From Deltaproteobacteria bacterium (GTDB lineage: Bacteria; Myxococcota; B64-G9), in contig JAUVAM010000344.1 of the NCBI GenBank assembly GCA_030591745.1, forward strand, positions 1 through 5,233: a stretch of DNA of 5,233 bases. Reading direction: 5' to 3'. Shown here piece by piece: positions 1-5,217 of the stretch. Each line of letters starts with the position of its first letter. The stretch's first letter is position 1. The translations under genes and the position numbers were made by a program. The notes beneath the pieces are model-generated. The model saw only the letters and a program-made list of their open reading frames with translations, did no database searches and was not told the origin of the DNA.

Positions 1-39
1 GGATGAACCCTGCCGCAAGAAACGCGGCAGGAACCATCC
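1..39 (-). repeat. Composite hairpin, copy 1
   Basis: The outer stem 1-5/35-39 (GGATG/CATCC) and the perfect inner 8-bp stem 9-16/24-31 (CCTGCCGC/GCGGCAGG) are separated by a symmetric 3x3 internal loop, which reads AAC/AAC on + and GTT/GTT on -. The 7-nt apical loop reads GTTTCTT on the - strand. The outer stem may extend past the window edge. There is no T-run, so it does not look like an intrinsic terminator. It has the same architecture as the hairpin at 231-271, in opposite orientation. Confidence 0.6.
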
Positions 40-230
40 AGGGCTCCCGTAAGAGTGCGACACGGAGGGTAGCTGTCGGATAAACCGGCAGCGCTAGAGT
101 TTCTCAAGATGCCACGATCCAAACAGTTGCGTCATTCGCTCAACAGGTAAACCGCAGAAGAAACTCTTGTGCCGTGACGCGAAGCGACACGGTGTAAAGG
201 TGCCAAAGATTCCACGAGATGACACCCAAA

Positions 231-271
231 GGCCGGGTTGTGCCGGCGGTTTCTGTCGGCACGTTCCGGCC
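231..271 (+). repeat. Composite hairpin, copy 2
   Basis: The outer stem 231-236/266-271 (GGCCGG/CCGGCC) is followed by a symmetric GTT/GTT internal loop at 237-239/263-265. The inner 8-bp stem 240-247/255-262 (GTGCCGGC/GTCGGCAC, one G-U) closes a 7-nt loop GGTTTCT, where two more pairs (G248-C?, G249-C253 type) could shorten the loop. The + strand is the better RNA strand because its mismatches there become G-U pairs. Apart from stem sequences, the plan matches the - strand reading of the 1-39 hairpin. Confidence 0.6.
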
Positions 272-282
272 GCACATAAGAG

Positions 283-327
283 CCCCGAAAGGTTCTCGAG
301 CCGATAGGCGATGAGGTTCTTCCGGGG
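283..327 (+). repeat. Third hairpin with a GTT/GTT internal loop
   Basis: CCCCG at 283-287 pairs with CGGGG at 323-327, then AAG-type pairing 289-291 with 319-321. A symmetric GTT/GTT loop follows at 292-294/316-318, then CTC/GAG at 295-297/313-315 and a terminal GCC-GATA-GGC hairpin at 300-309. The internal loop is the same as in the 231-271 hairpin, but the apical loop differs. Its 3' arm overlaps the first unit of the 15-bp tandem repeat. Confidence 0.45.
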
Positions 328-365
328 TGTACGCGTCCGGGGTGTACGCGTCCGGGGTGGACGAT
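321..365 (+). repeat. 15-bp tandem repeat, two perfect copies plus one degenerate copy
   Basis: The unit TCCGGGGTGTACGCG occurs at 321-335 and 336-350. A third copy at 351-365 matches over its first nine bases and then diverges. The array lies about 75 bases upstream of the lipoprotein start. It could be an operator with sites spaced about 1.5 helical turns apart, or simple slippage. In the lipoprotein frame it would encode a YASGV repeat, but that frame is upstream of the true start. Confidence 0.85.
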
Positions 366-429
366 GAAGCGACCGAAAAATCGCATCGTGCCCACAGCCC
401 AAAAAGTGCTAAGGTGTGTTCCTTACCCT

Positions 430-435
430 GGAGGG
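430..435 (+). promoter_or_regulatory. Shine-Dalgarno that fixes the lipoprotein start
   Basis: GGAGGG lies five bases before the ATG at 441. It selects this start over an in-frame GTG at 327, which would add 38 residues in front of the lipoprotein signal peptide. Confidence 0.85.
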
Positions 436-440
436 ACGAA

Positions 441-2054
441 ATGAAAACGACACTTGGGTTCTCTATTTCTTTGATTCTTTGCTTGGGCCTCTTTGCAATC
501 GGCTGCTCAAGCGGTGACTCAGAACAAGCCGATGTTTGCGATCCGGCTTGTGGCTCGAACGGGGTTTGCGACAATTCTTCTTCGCCGCCTGTCTGTAGTT
601 GTTTTAGCGGCTTGGCCGTACCGGCTTGCAGTAGTTGTGCGGCAGGTTATGAGAGCGATGGCGCGGGCCACTGCATTCTCGAAGAAGAACCGGAAACCTG
701 TGCCGCCGATTCTTGTAACGAACACGGCCTTTGCGACGACAGCACGGGTGAAGTGATTTGCTCCTGCGAACCGGGCTACACCGGACCGAGCTGCGGCATG
801 TGCCAAACCGGCTTTCATGCAGACGACCTTGGGAACTGCGTCGAAAACGTTTCCTGCAGCGAACCGGATCCCTGTCTGCCGAACGGGGTCTGCGATGACA
901 CCTCCGGCGTGGGGGTCTGTGTCTGTGACGAGGGCTACGCGGGCTCGACCTGCGCCGATTGCGCCCTCGATTACCGCCCTGACGGGGGTGTGTGCATCGC
1001 CAACGAGTACTGCCCGGACGTCGATCCCTGTGCGCCTTTCGGCACCTGCGACGACACGGACGGCCTGGTCGTTTGCGTCTGTGAGACGGCCTATGCGGGC
1101 GAATTCTGCGACGAATGCGCCCCCGGTTACTTTGATTCGGGCAACGGCTGCGAAGAAGGCGGAACCTGCGACAACTACCCCTTCGCCGACAACACCTACA
1201 TCTACGAAATGCGCTTCGCCGACCCGAACACCCCCTGCTGTTTCGATTTTGACGGGGACGGCATACCGGACAATGCCTATGGGGATTTGCTGAACAGCCT
1301 GGCCGGCATGACCGGGGACACGAACTTCAACCAAATGATCGCCGACATGATCTACTCGGGTGAACTCTGCCAAATCTTTGACATGCAGGACCTCGACGCG
1401 GTGAGCGATGACGATTTCGCAGCCCTCAGCCTCATGTGGGGTGCGGACAGCGACAACAACTACGAAAACAACCTGGACGGCAGCGAAAGTTTCACGATGG
1501 ACGAAGACTCCTTCGAAGCCGGCGATACGGACTGCAGCATGAGTCCGGCAAACGCCTTCGATACAGCCTCGGTGACCGGTGGGATGCTCCAGGCCGAAGC
1601 CGACGTGTTCCACGGGCTGGTCTTCCCCTTCCCTTTGTCCCCCACGGGGGTGATGTTCCTGCCCATCAGGCAGGCCAAACTGTCCGCGCGGCTGAGCACG
1701 GGTGTTTATGGGATAGAACTCGCCGAGGGCAAAATCGGCGGCGGTATCCCCCTCGCAGACTTCAGCGACGAAATGAATGACATCGTCGCCGAATCTTGTG
1801 CCTGCCTGGATTTGGACGGCCCACTCTTGACTTACGACATCGGAGAAGAGCGCCTCGAGCTCACCTGCCACACCGCCGACGCATCCACTTGCAGTGCAGA
1901 CTCCAGCTGCCAAATGATGAATGACTTCTGTGAAATCATTAGCATGTTCCTCAGGCCAGACCTGGACACGGATGGCGACGGGGTCCTCGACGCCATGACG
2001 GTGGGCCTGTGGTTCGAGGCCACCTCGGCCACCATCACCGGCATCACCCCCTAA
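441..2054 (+). CDS. Secreted lipoprotein with four eight-cysteine EGF-like repeats and calcium-type loops
   Basis: The 537-aa product begins with a lipoprotein signal peptide: a Lys near the N-terminus, a hydrophobic core at 7-20, and a lipobox AIGC with the lipidated Cys at 22. It should therefore be membrane-anchored and face the periplasm or cell surface. Four EGF-like modules follow, at about 33-78, 87-133, 139-185 and 191-237. Each has eight cysteines in the order C..C..C..CxC..CxxC..C, with a GYxG-type turn, resembling laminin-type rather than six-cysteine EGF domains. The C-terminal region (about 240-537) contains acidic DxDxDG loops at 269-277 (after a vicinal Cys pair 266-267) and 509-517, near its two ends, and six more cysteines at 453-497. 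EGF-like modules usually mediate protein contacts, and DxDxDG loops usually bind calcium; the actual ligand is unknown. ATG 441 is chosen for its Shine-Dalgarno and the signal peptide. The gene stands alone on the + strand before a separately promoted gene. Confidence 0.9.
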   Translation: MKTTLGFSISLILCLGLFAIGCSSGDSEQADVCDPACGSNGVCDNSSSPPVCSCFSGLAVPACSSCAAGYESDGAGHCILEEEPETCAADSCNEHGLCDDSTGEVICSCEPGYTGPSCGMCQTGFHADDLGNCVENVSCSEPDPCLPNGVCDDTSGVGVCVCDEGYAGSTCADCALDYRPDGGVCIANEYCPDVDPCAPFGTCDDTDGLVVCVCETAYAGEFCDECAPGYFDSGNGCEEGGTCDNYPFADNTYIYEMRFADPNTPCCFDFDGDGIPDNAYGDLLNSLAGMTGDTNFNQMIADMIYSGELCQIFDMQDLDAVSDDDFAALSLMWGADSDNNYENNLDGSESFTMDEDSFEAGDTDCSMSPANAFDTASVTGGMLQAEADVFHGLVFPFPLSPTGVMFLPIRQAKLSARLSTGVYGIELAEGKIGGGIPLADFSDEMNDIVAESCACLDLDGPLLTYDIGEERLELTCHTADASTCSADSSCQMMNDFCEIISMFLRPDLDTDGDGVLDAMTVGLWFEATSATITGITP

Positions 2055-2091
2055 GTGCATACAGCGCCACCTGAATCCCTCCCAAGCCCCT

Positions 2092-2110
2092 GACCCGACT
2101 GGTCCTTTTT
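2092..2110 (+). terminator. Weak intrinsic terminator candidate after the lipoprotein gene
   Basis: GACC at 2092-2095 pairs with GGTC at 2101-2104 around a 5-nt loop, followed by C and five T. Only four base pairs form, so termination here is uncertain, but it is the only stem followed by a T-run in this gap. Confidence 0.3.
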
Positions 2111-2124
2111 CGAAATGACGCAGC

Positions 2125-2152
2125 TTGACATTTTCCTCAAAAAGGCCAAAAT
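2125..2152 (+). promoter_or_regulatory. Sigma70-like promoter for the membrane protein gene
   Basis: A perfect -35 hexamer TTGACA at 2125-2130 is followed, after 16 bases, by CAAAAT at 2147-2152, a four-of-six match to the -10 consensus. Transcription would start near 2159, leaving a leader of about 40 bases before the ATG at 2198. This suggests the gene is expressed independently of the lipoprotein gene. Confidence 0.5.
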
Positions 2153-2197
2153 ACGTCTATTGTTTGACGGAAACATGGGCCAAAAGAAGGTGACGGC

Positions 2198-2938
2198 ATG
2201 TGCTGGAGTGGAGAAGCAAGTGCGGCGATTGCGATAGGCGGCTTGACCAGTGCCTATTTTTTGAAAAAAAGAGGGATGCCGAGAGAAATCTACATGCCCA
2301 CGGCCTACTTTGTGCTGATGGAAGGCCTGCAAGCGGTCACCTACATCGTCGTCGACGAATGCGGTTTGCAATCCAATGTGTTCTTGACCCGGTTGGCGAT
2401 GCTCCATATTGCCTTTCAGCCCTTTTTCATCAACATGCTGGGCATGGAGTTCATCGACAAGGAGGTCAAGCAGAAAATCAAAAAGTACGTCTACACCATA
2501 TGCGCATTCGCCACACTCTTTTGCGTGATGCGCATGATGCCCTGGTATGAAACGCTTGGGCGTTGTGAACTGGGCACCCCCATGTGCAGCCATGTCCGCA
2601 CCTGTGCCTATTCAGGCGAGTGGCATATCGGCTGGCACGTGCTGATGAACGGCTTCAACGAAAATTGGAAGTGGTATCTTTTCGCCGCCTTCCTTGTGCC
2701 GATTCTCTACGGGTCCTGGAAGTGGAGTCTGTACCACCTGGTCGTCGGCCCCCTGGCAGCCGCCTTCACAACCTCCGACGTCAGCGAGCGCCCGGCCGTC
2801 TGGTGCCTGTTTTCAACCATGATCATCGCGCTCTTGGTCAACACGCGATTGCGCAACTACATCAACGTGAAAAAGTGGTTCACCTGGAAATACATCAAAG
2901 GCGAGCGCCACCCTCCTCCTGAAAAACAGACATCCTGA
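2198..2938 (+). CDS. Seven-TM membrane protein with N-terminal MCWS motif, DUF5765-like, function unknown
   Basis: The 246-aa product is an integral membrane protein with hydrophobic segments at about 6-23, 31-52, 61-85, 97-114, 158-171, 176-192 and 201-216. Positive charges after segments 1, 3 and 7 (KKR, KQKIKK, and the RLR/KK/K tail) predict an outside N-terminus and an inside C-terminus. The MCWS start, HIAFQP at 70-75 and ERPAVWCLFS at 197-206 are what I recall as hallmarks of DUF5765, a family without known function; this assignment is from memory. The predicted outside loop 115-157 carries Cys123, Cys130, Cys136 and His132, His143, His147, which could form disulfides or bind metal. The start is supported by AAGG at 2187-2190, seven bases before ATG. 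The MCWS motif sits directly at that start, so the N-terminus is probably correct. Enzymatic or transport activity cannot be inferred. Confidence 0.85.
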   Translation: MCWSGEASAAIAIGGLTSAYFLKKRGMPREIYMPTAYFVLMEGLQAVTYIVVDECGLQSNVFLTRLAMLHIAFQPFFINMLGMEFIDKEVKQKIKKYVYTICAFATLFCVMRMMPWYETLGRCELGTPMCSHVRTCAYSGEWHIGWHVLMNGFNENWKWYLFAAFLVPILYGSWKWSLYHLVVGPLAAAFTTSDVSERPAVWCLFSTMIIALLVNTRLRNYINVKKWFTWKYIKGERHPPPEKQTS

Positions 2939-2939
2939 G

Positions 2940-4118
2940 CTATTGTTTACTCGCCTGGCGGGCCAACAAAGCCAAGATCACCAGCATCAGCGCCTTGGTT
3001 GTCTGCTCTTTTTCTGAGCCCCCGCCCCCAGCCAAGACGCCATCTATCTGGTCGCTTACCTTCAGAACTTCCGGGTCTTTCCCGTCCAATGCCAAAGCAC
3101 GGGCCTGTTCGGCCCTGGCCTCGGCTGCCCGGCCCTGCACGGCGTAACTCAAACCCAGGGTGACATGGGCCAAGGCGTCATCCCCGGCAGAAGTCAGGTA
3201 CCGGGTCAACTCATCATCGGCCTCTGCGTACCAACCCTGGTTGAGACAAGCCGCCGCCAAATTAAAGCGCACATCGGTAAACTCAGGCCAGGTTTTCATG
3301 ATCTTCCGCCCCAACTCCACCGCCTCCTGGTTCCAGCCCAGACCCAACATGGACGCCTGCAAGCCGCCCCAGGCCAGATCGTAGTTCGGCGCAAGCTCCG
3401 AGGCCTTTCTGTACTGCGTCATCGCCTCTGAAAAATCTTGAAGATTGAAGGCCAAAGCCCCCGCCATGCGCCGGATGCCCGGGCTATTCGGATCGGCCGC
3501 CAAGGCTTTTTGGATGCAAACACCAGCCTGGATCTGATCCTGGCTGGACAAAACGTGGGCCATTTGCGCCATCAACCTGGCCTGTTTCAAGGTGAGATCC
3601 GCCTCCTGTCCGGCCCAGGCCGAAGCCAGGGACTCAACGAGGCCCGCGGCTTGCGCCTCCTCACCGTATTGAGCCAGGGAAATGGCGTAGGCCACCCGCA
3701 ACTCCGCCTCTTCGGGGTTTTTTTCAAAGGCGGCGACGTAATACTTAAGGGCCTCTGTTTCCTCATCTAAGACCATGGAATGCAACAAGGCCACCCGGTG
3801 GGTGGTATAGGCATCGGCCTCACTCAACCAGGCGGGTGAGATTTGATTCAAGCACTTCAAGGCCACTTTTTTCGCCTGCTCATCCTCGCCGGCCTCGCCC
3901 AAGGCCAGGGCAAAATCCGCGGCATAAAGCGGATTCCTGGGGTCCAATCCATGGGCTTGGCGAAAAGAATTCAGGCCGTCCACCGCATTCTGATGGACCG
4001 CGGCCAAATCCAAGCCTTCCTGATAACAGGTTGCCGCCAGCTCGGCAGTCGTAAACCACTCGCCCTCATCTTCAGCCAATTCCCGCATGAAGGTTTCAGT
4101 ATCAATTTCATGCTCCAT
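2940..4118 (-). CDS. Cytoplasmic TPR-repeat protein with short hydrophobic C-terminal tail
   Basis: The 392-aa product has no signal peptide and is mostly alpha-helical tetratricopeptide repeats, recognisable as pairs of helices with small residues at fixed positions. Likely repeats fall at about 64-93, 103-135, 137-165, 181-210, 213-246 (the clearest, ending in a Pro-containing turn), 247-280, 283-313 and 315-346. TPRs are protein-binding scaffolds, and no catalytic domain is visible. The first 55 residues are acidic and less regular. A four-glycine linker at 364-367 leads to an 11-residue hydrophobic run at 376-386 flanked by Lys375 and Arg387, which is too short for a normal membrane span. 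ATG at 4118 is preferred over the adjacent GTG at 4121 because AGGGGG at 4124-4129 lies five bases from the ATG but only two from the GTG. It lies downstream of the phosphatase gene on the same strand, 121 bases away, so functional partnership is possible but unproven. Confidence 0.88.
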   Translation of the reverse strand: MEHEIDTETFMRELAEDEGEWFTTAELAATCYQEGLDLAAVHQNAVDGLNSFRQAHGLDPRNPLYAADFALALGEAGEDEQAKKVALKCLNQISPAWLSEADAYTTHRVALLHSMVLDEETEALKYYVAAFEKNPEEAELRVAYAISLAQYGEEAQAAGLVESLASAWAGQEADLTLKQARLMAQMAHVLSSQDQIQAGVCIQKALAADPNSPGIRRMAGALAFNLQDFSEAMTQYRKASELAPNYDLAWGGLQASMLGLGWNQEAVELGRKIMKTWPEFTDVRFNLAAACLNQGWYAEADDELTRYLTSAGDDALAHVTLGLSYAVQGRAAEARAEQARALALDGKDPEVLKVSDQIDGVLAGGGGSEKEQTTKALMLVILALLARQASKQ

Positions 4119-4123
4119 CACAG

Positions 4124-4129
4124 CCCCCT
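4124..4129 (-). promoter_or_regulatory. Shine-Dalgarno that decides the TPR gene start
   Basis: AGGGGG on the - strand is five bases from ATG 4118 and only two from the GTG at 4121. Spacing favours the ATG, a one-residue difference. Confidence 0.6.
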
Positions 4130-4133
4130 TTCT

Positions 4134-4172
4134 TTATTTTTTGGCCTCTCTTTTTGGTGTCTCTTTTTGGCG
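4134..4172 (-). repeat. Three phased 13-bp A-tract repeats in the TPR gene leader
   Basis: On the + strand TCTCTTTTTGGTG (4147-4159) and TCTCTTTTTGGCG (4160-4172) match at 12 of 13 positions. A diverged copy at 4134-4146 matches about nine of 13. The heptamer TTTTTGG recurs at 4138, 4151 and 4164, exactly 13 bases apart. On the - strand this is CCAAAAA three times, just upstream of the Shine-Dalgarno of the TPR gene. It may be slippage, a bend or a protein- or RNA-binding array. Confidence 0.75.
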
Positions 4173-4203
4173 TGCCTTGGCTCTCTTCTCTCATGTCACA
4201 ATG

Positions 4204-4222
4204 CTAACAAATGGCTCTGACA
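4204..4222 (-). repeat. 19-bp dispersed repeat, copy between phosphatase and TPR genes
   Basis: The - strand reads TGTCAGAGCCATTTGTTAG and matches the copy at 5199-5217 at 17 of 19 positions, in the same orientation. It starts 17 bases past the phosphatase stop. It also sits inside an inverted repeat, ATGTCA at 4193-4198 with TGACAT at 4218-4223. Confidence 0.75.
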
Positions 4223-4239
4223 TTTCATTCCCAGACCCC

Positions 4240-5175
4240 TCACTTCACTTCTTCCATCAGCACGGGGCCTTCATTCAGGTTCGTCCATGTAATGTACATA
4301 AACAGTTCACCATCGTTGATCACATCGCTCATGACCACTCTGCCCCCGAAAAACACGGGCACGGTTTCTACCCAGCCCTTGGCCGCTCCCCAGTGACTTG
4401 TGAATTCGCAACCACTTATGTCGCCGCCACCTGGGGTAGACATCATGGGAATGGTGTAGACCCCTAGCTCCTCTTGCCAGCAAACATCGTTGACAAGGTC
4501 GTGCCCCACCCACACCCTCTCGCCCTCCTCCACGCCCGGCCCGGGCTTCCGCGGGTACCAATGCCCCAGGGTAAAAAATTCGTCATGACTTTGATCCTTG
4601 GGCATCAACCTTCTCCAGGCTTTGAAAAAATCCTTGATGAAGTTCTCTTGCGCGGCTTTCCGGATGGCCCGCGAGCCGCGAATCCTGCGCACCGAGGCAA
4701 TGGCGTTCTCGACGGTTCGGTCCAGGAGAATGGCCAGGCGCAAACAGGCGGCCATGGTGCCGGAGCGACCGAGACCCCCGTTGCAGTGCATCACCACGGA
4801 CTCGCCCGCCCGCCTGCGCCCGGCGATCTCACGGATGAACTTCAAGGTATGCTCCATGTCTTTCGGGATGCCGTCATCATGAAAGGCAAAGCGCCTGACT
4901 TGAAAACCCTTGCTTTGGGCCATCCGAACCAAAGTGGGAATTTTCAAACGCTCGATTTCATCATCTTCCAGCAAAGCAACCAGGGTATTGGCACCAAGGC
5001 TGCGAAGCCGATCCAGGTCCATGTTCAAATCCCGGTCCCAGTAATTAAAGCCGCCCATGGTTTTCTTGCCGGGGGCGAAGGTAATGGCCACCCAACCCTC
5101 TCCCGCCGCGCCGGCCGGAGCGATCTCGTTGATGTAGATGGGGCTGGTTTCGGAAGTTATCGTTTTGGTCTTCAT
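4240..5175 (-). CDS. CDKN3/KAP-like dual-specificity protein phosphatase with extra C-terminal region
   Basis: The 311-aa product is a cysteine-dependent phosphatase of the PTP/DSP superfamily. The P-loop HCNGGLGRS at 130-138 fits the CX5R signature, with Cys131 as nucleophile and Arg137 binding phosphate. HDDGIP at 99-104 supplies a likely general acid, Asp100 or Asp101, about 30 residues earlier as the family requires. RRIRGSRAI at 163-171 and the following Gln-rich helix resemble the region after the P-loop in animal CDKN3 (KAP), as does GGLGRS itself. The catalytic domain spans about 26-190. Residues 195-311 form an extra region rich in Trp, Gly and Asp that I do not recognise. No signal peptide is seen, so it is probably cytoplasmic and would act on phosphoproteins, though related folds also act on other phosphates. 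ATG 5175 is chosen over the upstream ATG at 5205 because GGGAGGAA at 5181-5188 precedes it at good spacing, and the earlier start would begin inside the 19-bp repeat. Confidence 0.9.
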   Translation of the reverse strand: MKTKTITSETSPIYINEIAPAGAAGEGWVAITFAPGKKTMGGFNYWDRDLNMDLDRLRSLGANTLVALLEDDEIERLKIPTLVRMAQSKGFQVRRFAFHDDGIPKDMEHTLKFIREIAGRRRAGESVVMHCNGGLGRSGTMAACLRLAILLDRTVENAIASVRRIRGSRAIRKAAQENFIKDFFKAWRRLMPKDQSHDEFFTLGHWYPRKPGPGVEEGERVWVGHDLVNDVCWQEELGVYTIPMMSTPGGGDISGCEFTSHWGAAKGWVETVPVFFGGRVVMSDVINDGELFMYITWTNLNEGPVLMEEVK

Positions 5176-5180
5176 CTCTT

Positions 5181-5188
5181 TTCCTCCC
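5181..5188 (-). promoter_or_regulatory. Shine-Dalgarno that decides the phosphatase start
   Basis: GGGAGGAA on the - strand lies about five to seven bases before ATG 5175. It excludes the longer frame from 5205, which would place this ribosome binding site inside the coding region. Confidence 0.85.
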
Positions 5189-5198
5189 TGGCCCCAGA

Positions 5199-5217
5199 CT
5201 AGCAAATGGGTCTGACA
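5199..5217 (-). repeat. 19-bp dispersed repeat, copy upstream of the phosphatase gene
   Basis: The - strand reads TGTCAGACCCATTTGCTAG, differing at two positions from the copy at 4204-4222. It ends 23 bases before the phosphatase ATG. The + strand CAGAC at 5195-5199 can pair with GTCTG at 5210-5214, giving a small stem that the other copy lacks. Confidence 0.75.

Larger units (their letters stand above)
1..425. other. Hairpin-rich non-coding region upstream of the lipoprotein gene; possible structured RNA or long leader
   Basis: No convincing gene lies in the first 440 bases. The stretch contains a near-continuous series of inverted repeats that I paired by eye. They are 1-39 (composite hairpin), 72-79 with 85-92 (8 bp, one G-U, 5-nt loop), 96-104 with 159-167 (9 bp, perfect), 171-193 (GCCGTG/CACGGT plus an inner CGC-GAA-GCG), 191-195 with 222-226 (competes with the previous stem), 231-271 (composite), 283-327, 357-395 (GTGG plus ACGATG pairing with CATCGT and CCAC), and 410-414 with 421-425. 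The last one ends just before the Shine-Dalgarno of the lipoprotein gene. I looked for RNase P, tmRNA, SRP RNA, group I and group II intron signatures and recognised none. It could be a non-coding RNA, a 5' leader or a relic of a repeat element. The strand is undetermined because the G-U pairs favour + for several stems while the 1-39 stem is symmetric. Confidence 0.4.

Noticed and set aside
9..31. Rho-independent terminator of an upstream gene
   Set aside because: The 8-bp GC stem is strong but has no T-run on either side on either strand.
231..327. Integron attC sites, because of GTT/AAC words at hairpin junctions
   Set aside because: The words are GTT opposite GTT, not RYYYAAC paired with GTTRRRY, and no cassette boundary or integrase is seen.
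55..330. Group II intron starting at GTGCGAC
   Set aside because: The 5' GTGCG word is short and could be chance; I found no domain V-like hairpin, no bulged-A domain VI and no reverse transcriptase.
1..330. RNase P RNA, tmRNA or SRP RNA
   Set aside because: Conserved words of these RNAs, such as the GAGGAAAGTC block of RNase P or the CCA-ending acceptor of tmRNA, are absent on both strands.
327..440. N-terminal extension of the lipoprotein from GTG 327
   Set aside because: It would bury the signal peptide behind 38 residues partly coded by the tandem repeat; ATG 441 has a strong Shine-Dalgarno.
94..574. Three overlapping - strand open frames upstream of the lipoprotein gene
   Set aside because: They overlap the lipoprotein start region or each other, have no clear ribosome binding sites, low-complexity repeats from the 15-bp array, and no recognisable domain.
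519..2060. 513-aa - strand open frame opposite the lipoprotein gene
   Set aside because: It is a shadow: the + frame has a signal peptide and regular cysteine repeats, whereas the antisense product is Val/Ala/Gly-rich without domains.
4474..5202. 242-aa + strand open frame opposite the phosphatase gene
   Set aside because: The - frame carries the CX5R motif and a good ribosome binding site; the antisense product shows no family features.
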